Below the pieces are notes generated by a model. That model had not been told where the DNA came from. It worked only from the letters and a program-made list of their open reading frames with translations, and did not search any database. From Siphonodentalium dalli (lineage: Eukaryota; Mollusca; Scaphopoda; Gadilida; Siphonodentaliidae): 64,000 nucleotides of DNA. Every line of letters starts with the position of its first letter. Position 1 is the stretch's first letter. The translations under genes and the position numbers were made by a program. This document shows, in pieces, positions 1-12,100 of the stretch. The stretch is taken from NCBI GenBank assembly GCA_032622095.1, contig CP136062.1, forward strand, positions 159,830,875 through 159,894,874. The letters run 5' to 3'.

Positions 1-108
1 ACACGAGCCGCGTAGCATCGATGAATTCATTCTCATTCACCTCAAGCTGAGGCTGGGAGGCGAGAGCATCAACAGCCTTCTCCACATTATCAGCAAAATT
101 TGGCATCA
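1..108 (-). CDS. CTNNA: alpha-catenin coding exon 13, cut by window edge (residues 584-619+)
   Basis: Encodes [20 protein letters not shown] then [16 protein letters not shown] and runs off the left edge. [15 protein letters not shown] is the conserved end of the M domain before the linker to the actin-binding domain. The acceptor is GTTTTACAG|TGAT, phase 1. Confidence 0.93.
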
Positions 109-3100
109 CTGTAAAACAAATAATGTTGTTAAAGCGGGTTAAAGCGGGTTAGCATCACCAAATTCACCCTCTGGGAACCTCATTCCGCTGAGGTGTAAGC
201 AGAATGAGGTCCCAGAGGGTGAATTTGGTGATGCTAGCCCGCTATGCGGGGTAGCATCACTAAATTCACCCTCTAGGGACCTCATTCTGCAAATGACAGG
301 CACACTATTTCAAGGCTTGATCATAGTAGTGAACATCCATGCCAAATCTCATTCCGATTCGACAACCGGTGTTTGAGATATCTGCTCGGAGGGACAAAAA
401 AAACAAAACATTTCCAGTTAAACAAAGATGAATAACTCTTAGAACGGAAAATCTGGAAAAAATACTCTGTTGAATGCCCTCATAGTAGTGAACATCCATA
501 ACAAATTTCATTCATATCCGACAACCAGTGTTTGAGATATCTGGATGGATGGATGGATGGATGGACGGATGGATGGACAGTTGGAAGGACGGACTGATGG
601 AAAAACAGAGGGATAAATGTCCGGACGGACAGACGAGATCAATCCAGAATACCCCCTATTCTACTCGAGAGTGGGGGTATAACAATATATGTACCCCCTA
701 TTGTACTCGCGAGTGGGGGTATAACAATATACCCCCTATTCTACTTTAGAGTGGGTGTATAACAATATCGAACAAGAACACCGGGATACGGCGTGGTATG
801 GCCCTAGAAGAACAATGGTGCCTAAGAAGGCTTACAATTCTACAGAGGGGATAACAATATATATACCCCCTATTCTACTCGAGAGTGGGGGTATAACAAT
901 ATATATACCCCCTATTCTACTCGAGAGTGGGGGTATAATATAAGTTACACGGCTTGTTGATGGGGGATACGGTGTGGTATGCCCCGGTAGATGCTCGTAT
1001 CCCCCGAGGCGATAGCTACACGGGGCATACGAGATTGTTATGACCCGTGTAAAATCTGTCTTCTCTATATAGCGACGACAATTTTTGCGGGGTAATATCA
1101 ATTTTACATGGGGCATACGAGATTGTTATGACCTTGTAAAATCTGTCTTCTCTATATAGCGACACGACAATTTTTGCGGGGTAATATAAGTTTTACACGG
1201 GGCATACGAGATTGTTATGACCTTGTAAAATCTGTATTCTCTATATAGCGACGACAATTTTTGCGGGGTAATATCACTTTTACACGGGGCATACGAGATT
1301 GTTATGACCCGTGTATAATCTGTCTTCTCTATATAGCGACGACAATTTTTGCGGGGTAATATCAGTTTTACACGGGGCATACGAGATTGTTATGACCCGT
1401 GTAAAATCTGTCTTCTCTATATAGCGACGACAATTTTTGCGGGGTAATATAAGTTTTACACGGGGCATACGAGATTGTTTTGACCTTGTAAAATCTGTCT
1501 TCTCTATATAGCGACGACAATTTTTGCGGGGTAATATCACTTTTACACGGGGCATACGAGATTGTTATGACCCGTGTAAAATCTGTCTTCTCTATATAGC
1601 GACGACAATTTTTGCGGGGTAATATCACTTTTACACGGGGCATACGAGATTGTATGGGAGACTTGCATATATAAGAGAATGCATTGGTACAGGGTTTTTT
1701 TTAATTTCAGGAAGGTCCAGTCATGGAAGTGTTAAGACAGCTTTAATTAACATAATTAATGGTGTAACTGAAACAAGTTCAATTAATCTTAAATGTGATC
1801 TGTTAAATAATCATACAAACCTTGGTCCTTGAGCATGACGACTGCCTCCATAACTCGATCAACGTATGGTGCGGGTTCATAATTATCCATCTCGGCTGTG
1901 ACGACATTACACACTCTCGCTGAGCGACCTCGGATCGCTCCGGCCGTCCGATCGAGAGCATCGGCGTCGCCTTCCTGGAGAGCTATCACACATTTATTGA
2001 CGTCCTCTAGAATGTGGTTCTCTGAAAAGATTCACAGATGACATTTAGAATTTAAGTAATCCCTATATTACACTCCCGCTAAGGGCACTATTATATAAAT
2101 ATTGCGCAGCTTGAAGTTGACTATAATGTCAAACAATTCACAATCAGATCACGTTAACTGGCTAACAATTTAATACTTTTTCTACCGAAAGCAAAGTTAA
2201 GATTCTTTTTGAAATTTGGTGCAAACTTAGGGAATTGACAAAAAATATCGAAGCGATGTTGTGATCAGTGAACACAGGAACTGGATAAATCCTCACAGCA
2301 AACATAAAGAATTTGTTTAGGATCATTTATTGTGCTCTAGTTGTCTATTACAAAGACATTTCAGACAAACAATGTTGAACTTTTCCACCGATGCGGAGAT
2401 GACTTTCAAATTACCTCCCCGAAATAGCATGCATGCCAAAAAAATATTTCTGGATTTCGCCAGCGATAGTGGGTGTGCTAAAATCAGGAAGCCGACTGTC
2501 TTGTTGCCATGGAAATATCGTAAATAGTGAATGTGAAGCAACCTATCACAATCATCACAAATTTGTGGATCAGGCTTAGATAGTCACTTGAGATAAAATT
2601 TTCTACGATGTTGCATGACTCCATGTTGTAAATCCATGTATAAATCACTGTGGTCTTGAAACTAATATGAAGTCAAATACGCTTGACGGTTTTCAGGAAA
2701 TATAAATATAAGCAGATGACAGACAGATTAACCCTTTACCCAACAGTAGGGCCCTGTGCCAATGCATTCTCTTATATATGCGAGTCGACCATAGGTCGCC
2801 TCGCATATATAAGAGAATACATTGGCTTAACACATTAAAAATTATAAAATTGTTAAAGATTGTAAGAAAAAATGGTAAAAAAAGATTTTTTTTAGGCCAA
2901 TGCATTCTCTTATATATGCGAGGCGACCTATGGTCGACTCGCATATATAAGAGAATGCATTGGCACAGGGTATAACTGTAACTATCACAATGTGGTCAAG
3001 GAGCCGGTTCCAATGATATCCATATTTGTATGGTTCTATTGAGACAGACCGAAGATATTTTAGGCTGTTGAAGCTTTACTTGGCCGGTTTTGGCCGGTTT

Positions 3101-6100
3101 GTTGGGTAAAGGGTTAACGGATAATACAGGAGGATTATAATTGTTGAATGATTCTTATTCATTGGTGGGAAATGTTCACATACTAAGTTTGATATCCACT
3201 GTTCGTTGAACTTATTATCTGAATATTTCCTAAGGGCAAGCCTGCAAATAGCGTGTCTGTCATTTGCAGAATGAGGTCCCCAGAGGGTGAATTTAGTGAT
3301 GCTATTCCGCACAACGGGCTAGCATCACCTTATTCACCCTCTGGAAACCTCATTCTGCTTAGGCCTCATCTTCTGGGAAGTATCTATTGTATCAAATTAA
3401 CATTGGTTTTAGTTACTTTTTCCATTCTGGGAAGTTTCTATATCCCCCTAATTTGCACAAGATAAAATTCATAATCGAGGTGCCCAATGGGTGAACATCA
3501 CCAACTTCAACTGGGAACTTCAATCTGATCCTAGGTTTCCCATAGCAGTTGAAGGCCTAAGCAGAATGAGGTCCCCAGAGGGAGAATTTAGTGATGCTAG
3601 CCCGCTTTGCGGGATAGCGTCACTAAATTCCCCCTCTGGGGACCTCATTCTGCAAATGACAGACACGCTATTTGCAGGCCTGCCTAAGGGAACAACCAGG
3701 GACCAGCCAACAGGGCGACTTGAGAGACATCTTCTCCGTAAATTGTGCCACTTCTCCCTATTTTCGTCCCAGGGAGAAGTGAATTCTCTCTCATCTACCA
3801 GTATGCATATGTTCCAACAGCATATTTAAACTGTATTTTCCCAATTATAATGGTGTAATTACTCATTATCATGGTTTTATAAATTCGTTATAGTATTGCA
3901 TAAAACTTAGTGGATCATAGCAGGTGATATAGGGGTGTAAATTGAACTTGAGTCATTATGAATTCTCCTTGATAACAGTCCACTTCTCCCTAATATCAAA
4001 TAGGGAGAAGTGACTTCTCCCAACTTGAAACCTCTTGGCTGATCTTGGCAAACAACTTGTAATTCTTTCTGTTTTTTTGTTTTTCATTATTGTTATCAGC
4101 TATTCAAACAATAAGGTTTTGTATAAACATGTAGAAAGTTTAGATTCCACTTTAGCTGTTAACGAGCGCAAAAATAAGGTTAACTTGGAGACAAGCTTAA
4201 CTAGCTTTACTGAAGACAATTCAAAATTGAGCTTGAGCTTCGGGTATACGATGCATGAGAGATTTAACCCTTTACCCAACAAACCGGCCAAAACCGGCCA
4301 AATAAAGCTTCAACAGCCTAAAATATCTTCGGTCTGTCTCAATAGAACCATACAAATATGGATATCATTGGAACCGGCTCCTTGACCACATTGTGATAGT
4401 TACAGTTAGCCCTGTGCCAATGCATTCTCTTATATATGCGAGTCGACCATAGGTCGCCTCGCATATATAAGAGAATGCATTGGCCTAAAAAAAAATCTTT
4501 TTTTAACACTTTTTACCATTTTTTCTTACATTCTTTAACAATTTTATAATTTTTAATGTGTTAAGCCAATGCATTCTCTTATATATGCGAGGCGACCTAT
4601 GGTCGACTCGCATATATAAGAGAATGCATTGGCACAGGGCCATTATGTTGGGTAAAGGGTTAAATAAAACATATCCAAATGACTACCGTGTTTTATTTTC
4701 CAGATGTGAGCATGCAATTTGGTCAGATCATGTGTACAATTGTCAGAATGAATAGAATTCATACCCCTTGAATTTAGAAATGCCCTAACAATCTTTTCTT
4801 AACATCAGCAAGGTTTATAATCCGGGGACAGTCCCAGAGAATGTGCTCTTACCTGATACAGCGAGGAAGTCAGCTATCGTTGTTATATCATCCACAGCCT
4901 CCGTCAAGAGTCGGACTTGCTTCTCCCAGGCGTCTTTGAATATCTCCATGTTCTCCAGGGCGACCTTGGAACGCGGTCTCGCAGCAAGAATCCTAGCTGC
5001 ATTGATTACCTTCATGGAGAAGACAAAAGTAGGGATCAATTAGTGAATCTTACATTAATCTCACATTCTCTCATTAATTACCTGCAGGAATGACGAGATG
5101 AAGGTTAAAATCGAAGAACTTATTTTACATTCCTGACAATTAGAGATTAAAATGATGCTTTTTTTTCTCTCACATAAACTCAGTTCCTCAGTTGGAAATT
5201 TGAAAGATTTGTTTCCACTAACAGTAAGCTGGTCATCTATGCTAAACTACAGATACATGATTTTGAAGGGAGAATATATCAAGTAAAAATTTATATATTT
5301 CTATTGTCCCTTTGGGAGCCTTTATTCAGCTTCGCACACATTTAGATCTTATAAATTTGTTGCAACCCCTTTGTGCACTTCGCGCACATTTTGATTGTTG
5401 AGACATTTAGATTTTTTTTTTAATCGATCCAGGGGTCTGGGAGAATATTTGGGTACAGACAGATCAGATAGACAGGTCCTATTCTATTATATATATATAT
5501 TTAATACATTCATAGCTTCATTAGTTCAAACAGAATCTTGTTTTTATTTGTACAGAATCTTGCAAAATTTGTCAAACAGCAATAGTATATGCTATTGTCC
5601 TTTTCTTGTCAATAATTGAATGGATTGACTGAATGCATCTATGTAATCAGGCAAGCCTGCAAATAGTGTGTCTGTCATTTGCAGAATGAAGTCCACAGAG
5701 GGTGAATTTAGTGACACTATCCCGAAATGGCAGGCTAGCATCGCCAAATTCACCCTCTGGAAAACTAATTTTGCTTAGGCCTCAACTGCTATGGCCATAT
5801 GGGAGACTTGACTCAGATTGAAGTTCACCAGTTGAAGTTGGTGATGTTCACCCATTAGTCACCTCAATTATGCATTTTATCTTCTGCAAATTAGGGGATA
5901 TAGAAACTTCCCAGAAGGGAAAAAGTTACTAAATTTTTTTTTAATTTGAGACTATAGATACTTCCCAGAAGATGAGGCCTAAGCAAAATGAGGTTCCCAG
6001 AGAGTGACTTTGGTGATGCTAGCCCACTGTGTGGGATAGCATCACTAAATTCACCCTCTGGGGATCTCATTCTGCAAATGACATACTATTTGCAGGCCTG

Positions 6101-9100
6101 AAACTATTCTAACAAACCTGTGGACATAGTTTCTCGAGCTCTGATGCTGAAATCCTGACCATCTTGACACCCTCATCATTGCTGGACATGGAGCATGCTA
6201 AATTAGCGACCTGAAAACAATGGAACAAACTAATCAAAACACTGTATATCACAGAATTTAAAAACAATGGAACAAACTAATCAAAACACTGTATATCACA
6301 GAATTTAAAAACAATGGAACAAACTAATCAAAACACTGTATATCACAGAATTTAAAAACAATGGAACAAACTAATCAAAACACTGTATATCACAGAATTT
6401 AAATCTGTATTGATGTAATCAATGGTAAGTGTGAGACTATTGTTTCCAATGGTTAATTTGTTTGTAACAATGTGGAGTGACACAAACATTTATAGAATTT
6501 GGATGCATAGCATGTTTTTTACATTACGTTTATGCCCAACAACCATGTACAATACAATTATCTTGAAAAATACCTCCTTGTTTTAGCTTATCTCTATAAT
6601 TGAAGGTTATTTATTGACATGCATGAATAAATTTAGGCCGAACAAGGCTGATTTTTATAAAAATAAAATAACATGGCTATAATTGAATGTCTGGTGACAA
6701 GGGTATATAACTCAACAATACAGACTCATTCAAAAATAACATGGCTATAACCGAATGTCTGGTGACAAGGGTATAACTCAACGATACTGACTCATTCAAG
6801 TGCAGAAGATTAATTATTGTGACTAAATTTATCCGAAATCAATAAGAACCCCTCGATATTTTAGTCAAACAATATGGAGAGCTGAGATTTTAAATACAGC
6901 ATCCTCCCGAGTTTGTCAAACTTGCACAAAATCATTGACTGTTTGCCTAAATAATTTAGGTTACATTGCACCAGGGACCAGCCTAGACCTGATTTTCAGG
7001 GCGAAGTGACTTCTCCCGGTCATAAAAATAAGGCGAAGTGGGCATTCAATAGGGCAAAGTGTTTTTTTTTCAAAATCAAAATCAGTACAGTAGTGACCTA
7101 TATAACGAAAATAGGAGATATCTAATATCCAAATTAAAATGATGAAACAATGGTTCAAATATGGAATCTTTATGTTCAAATCATGACTCTAATAACTATG
7201 AATAATCTCCAAACATAATTGTGAGAGAATGGTAGCATTTCATATAATCATTTTGGCAGAACAGCATTTTTACAACAGCTTAAGAATACGAAAAAATAAA
7301 AAAAAATAAACAATGCTTATGAATACAAAAACAAATTGCTGTCAATTTACATAAAACGAAATGAAATCTTGAATATTCTCACTAATTATTAAGCAGGGTA
7401 TAGATATTAATATGTTACACAAATGAATTTGTGTTCAAAGTTGTTCTGGCCTTCACAAAGGGGTGATGAACTGACACATGTTAAGGTGTATGAGTTGTAA
7501 TCTTCATTCATTGGAAGGTGTGATAATATCGTCACTGTAGACACCTTAGGATGTTTTCACAGCTGTCTGCAATCAACGCTAAGGTGTGAATATACTCCCA
7601 AATCGGATTAATACAGATGTTAATAAGAATTATGAGGTTTTATAAGACCCTACCAATGGATAACTGGGTTCAACCTTATAACACGGGCCCCGTTCCTCAT
7701 TTCAGCGCACCACACAACTCGCTCAGCAACTACACAAAGCATTAAAGGGACACACCTGGGGACACCTCCCTCATACTAAAGCTTGTGGGCTCTTCCCAAT
7801 ACAACATTCAATTCAATTCAAATCAACGTTCGGACATGACGATTTTCTATGTTGAGATATCCTCAAGACAACAAATCGTGGGGTGAAGGAGAAGATCACT
7901 CGATCTTTTCGACCATCCCGGGCGTGAATATCCTATAACTGGGTTCAATCAATGTTGGCAGTAAATTAGAAAATTCGGAAATTTCGGGGTGATTTAAACT
8001 TCTCCCAGCTGCAAATTTAGGGCAAAGTGAGCAGGAATAGGGAGACTTCTTTGCCCGCGTCACCCTCTCGGCTGGTCCCTGCATTGCACTCACCTCAACC
8101 AATTTGTTTGCGTGTTCTGTAAAGACAACGGAGTACTCCTCAACTCCCTTCTCATCCCCCGCCTTAGCAGCCTCAATAAGTACCAGAATCGGTACGTTTG
8201 TTTCCAGGAAGGAATCCGATACGTGGTCCACTACTGCTTTCCTCAACTGTTAAACAAGTAAACTTATGATTATATATATAAACAACATAGGTGACATCAA
8301 CGGTCATAGCTATTATATTATATTTTATCACACGTGACTACCGAAGTCTAATCCACACTTGTGATTGGTTGATTGACATTCACTATTACCGATAGTTTCG
8401 TCCACAACACGATAGTGGGCTTCCTAAATTTAGCACACCCACTATCGCTTGGGAAATATAGAAATATATTTTTAGCATGCCCACTATTCCGGGGAGGTAA
8501 TTTTAAAGGCGTCTCCGCCTCGCTGCAAAAGTTCAACATTTTTATGTCCGAAATGACTTTGTAATTGACAACTAGAACACAATAAATGATCATAAGCAAA
8601 TTATTTATGTTATTTGTGATGTTTTCCCAATGTTTGGTGTGACGATGTATCAAGTTTCTTTCTCCGCTGGTCCCCAATATCGCTTTGATATTTTTGTTAA
8701 TTTTTTAAGTTTTCTAAACAAATCTTCAGTTTGTTTTCAGTTAAAAAAAAGTCTCGTTTTGATTTGACGCCATTGTTTAACGACCCTGCTTTCGTTTGCT
8801 TTTGAAATAAGTCAAAATGGCAACAATGATTGATGAAGAAGATTTAAGATTTGCACAGTTAGAAAGAAGACAATTTATAGAAGAGAATTTGACCAGCAAA
8901 AAAAAAAAAAAAAAGGTAAAAAGATTTCCACTGAAAAATCTTTCTACAATGAAAAGAAAATAATTAAATATGTGATCTGGGACAGCATGAAAAACGTTGG
9001 ATAAAATATAATAAATATTGCACACCTTGTCGGTGACTATGCCATAAAAGTGGTCCTCGGTGGAGGAATATTCCTCGGACCACTATCAAGCCTTGAAATT

Positions 9101-12100
9101 GGGTGTCTGTCATTTGCAGAATGAGGTCCCCAGAGGGTGAATTTAGTGAGCGGGCTAGCATCACCAAATTCACCCTCTGGGGACCTCATTCTGCAAATGA
9201 CAGACACCCTATTTCAAGGCTTGACCACTATTGTGGCATAGTCACCTCCAAGCCATGCAATATTTATATAATATCAAACTCCATATTTGGCAAGAGTGCT
9301 AAACATCTGTACTGAGTATACATAAAACTTCACAGCATGTGCTATAGGTCTGCACTGATTCAGCACAATTTCAATTAGCCGAGATTCATATTGAGTCTGA
9401 AGAACCAGGTGCACAGGTTCCCATGGTACTGAATATCTGTGCATAGTTTTTAAAAAACAGACTGAAAAATGTAGGAATACAAACTCGGACAAAATTGTGT
9501 CCAGGGAGGAACGGCTAGACAAATGACTATATATACGGACGGACAAGCTGATTCCAATATATCCCCCATATTTTGTTACAGGTATATAATAAAGGCTCTA
9601 TAGCAAGAGCTGATCAATCATAGCTTATTGTTGTAGTTTGCATGTAGTTTCAGTACTTGCCTGTCTTCGAAGATCCCTCGTCTTTTTACACATGTTCTCT
9701 ATAGCACTATCAAGTGATTCACTCTTGTTTGGATTACCAGCCTAAAATAGAAACAAAATTAAATTTCAAAATCATAATTCCTAACCACTAAAAAGAGGTG
9801 GTAAACAATTTAAAATGAAACTGAATCATATATTCCAGCTAACAGGAATGGTTTATGGCTTAATATTGGCTTTATATATGGAAGACAATGTTAACAAACA
9901 GCCAGGAAATTCTGAAAAATAGCCCAGGCAGAAATTTTGCTACGAATAAAAAACTGCACTATGACAAAAACTTATTTCACCAAGGCAATTTTCAAACAAA
10001 GCAAATAAATGATTGTCTCACAACCTATATATACTACTCCATGCTATACAGAGAAATTCTATAAGCAATGATTAGTAATAAGCTGGAGCATCAACAGGTA
10101 TTTCTCCAAAATATAAGGTGATAGTATTTTGTCTCCATATCAGCTGTCCATATCAATGAAAGAATTAAGAGACATGAGAACATCTTAGTTGTCTAGGATA
10201 AATGACTTTCTGTTTCATGAAACTTTTCTGGGAACAATTGGAACTTTACGGATTTAACCTATGAAACCTATAACCAAATTGCACTGATATTGAAATGTTG
10301 TTCATGCTCTGTGTACTATTTTACATACATGTATACCAGTACTATTACAATTACTACTTTATACATGTATATACCATTCTGATAGGAATTTGCAAGTTAA
10401 ATATAAATGTCCCAGTGGTACCCATGATGACAAGCAATGCAACTGAAATCATCGAAAACTACTCAAAATAATACAGTCTTATGAAAAGAGATAAATAGTA
10501 ATGATACATGTTTGTTTATACTGTCAAACAAAGGCGGCGACATGTTTTGTTTTAAAGGTACTAAATCCGATGGACAAAATTGCGCTGGATTGTCAAATAT
10601 CTAACATCAAAGCCACTTGATTTTAGAGTTATCCATCTTCATCCACTGTTTGGTCCGAGACCGTCGGCTTGACGAATATTTGCCAGGCCGCCAAAAATTA
10701 CATATCTTGGGGAATAACTAATTTAAAAAATTGATATCTGATCACTCTGAGCTTTGATGGGTGGGTTCATCGACTCAAATAAAATATTTTTTATCCCCGA
10801 AGCCAAAGAAATAGTAATTTGGGAGCTATAATTCAGATTATGCATCTTTAAAAGTACAGTTGAAATGAAAATTAGTTATCACCACATAACAAAATGTGAT
10901 ATTAATGATGAGTATGATCATGCTGTGATCACCTAATATTTATAAAGCCCATGTGTGTTACACTAAATACTGTTTTGTGATAGGTCAACTACCAATTGGG
11001 TCATGTGTGTTATACCCCAATAAACACCGTATGACAAACAGACATCTTGTTGACCTAGATGACTATAAGTGGTAGATAGATTAATTGGGCATGTTTTATA
11101 AGTGTGTGGCCATAGACTAATCGATTGATAATTCACAGATAGTATTTTGGGCTAATTTACAGTGCTGCATGATAGAATATCCAATCTTCGGACAGATTTC
11201 AGACAAAAAGTCAGAAAAAAAGTCAGCTACATGTAAGTTGACAGAAATTAATAAGAAAAAAGCTATGTAATATAAGAAATGAATGTAGTTTGAAAGTGTT
11301 TTATTAGGAGTACCCAATGGCCACAGTGCTATATCCTTCAATAAAACATACTCAAACTACATTCATTTTTCAATAAACTGCAACTGAGTACATTGCTGAT
11401 GTGTGATATCATGACGCTTTTCACATGACATGCACCAAAACAAGCTTATGGAAATAATTTTGTGAACATTTCTTTTAAAGCCCGACTAAAGCTACAAATA
11501 TTCAAATCATGAATGCAATTTTGAAATGAATTTCAAATAGTCGCAAGGTCCAACTGAGATTAAAACATCCCCATAAAATCATAGGCCATTTCTATGTATA
11601 CTAGAAGAATTCAAAGAAAGAATTTGTATAAGCCACATTGTGGTTTACGCTCCAAAATACACCCTAGTAATATTCGCTTTTGAATTTTTCCCAGTACCTA
11701 AATATGTCCCTCAACTACCTTTCTAAGAGCATTGTATGTCCCAGAAAGACGCATTGAAATCTTAAAAAAAAAATTCATTTTGAACATGATGTATGGGCCC
11801 TGTATAAAATTGGTTCCATTTGTGTTCATCTGAATTCTGGAATCAGAAACGGAATCTCCGGAAAAGGTATATTATTAAAGTTATCTTTCTCTAAATTTTA
11901 ATAATAAAAATTATCAGTTACCATTAAAGTTATGTGAAACACTCCGGTTGGGTGATCAAATAGAAATGGAGAATAATCTTGCTCAAAGTTGTTATTTCAA
12001 TGAATATTCATCCAAATTGACAACACGCACTTACTTCCATTCTTATATATTAAATGCAATGACTCTCAACGTCGAAATCATTTGCATGAGTTATTGCCGA

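Noticed and set aside
832-1643. Overlapping minus-strand open frames of 84-94 codons
   Set aside because: They lie wholly in the 41-bp and 88-bp tandem repeats. The same peptide appears in shifting frames, as expected from an 88-bp unit, with no start context or splice sites.
1012-1655. CRISPR-like regular array
   Set aside because: The whole 88-bp unit repeats, with no variable spacers, and the window is eukaryotic. It is a satellite.
3491-3829. 112-codon open frame, and similar frames at 3253, 9103, 33624, 52120, 52629 and 53127
   Set aside because: They repeat the peptide text [12 protein letters not shown] because they cross the CAAGCC-family MITE arms. No function is implied.
8777-9025. 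82-codon minus-strand open frame in an alpha-catenin intron
   Set aside because: Alpha-catenin exons 8 and 9 join without it; its composition (poly-F from the A17 run) is an artefact.
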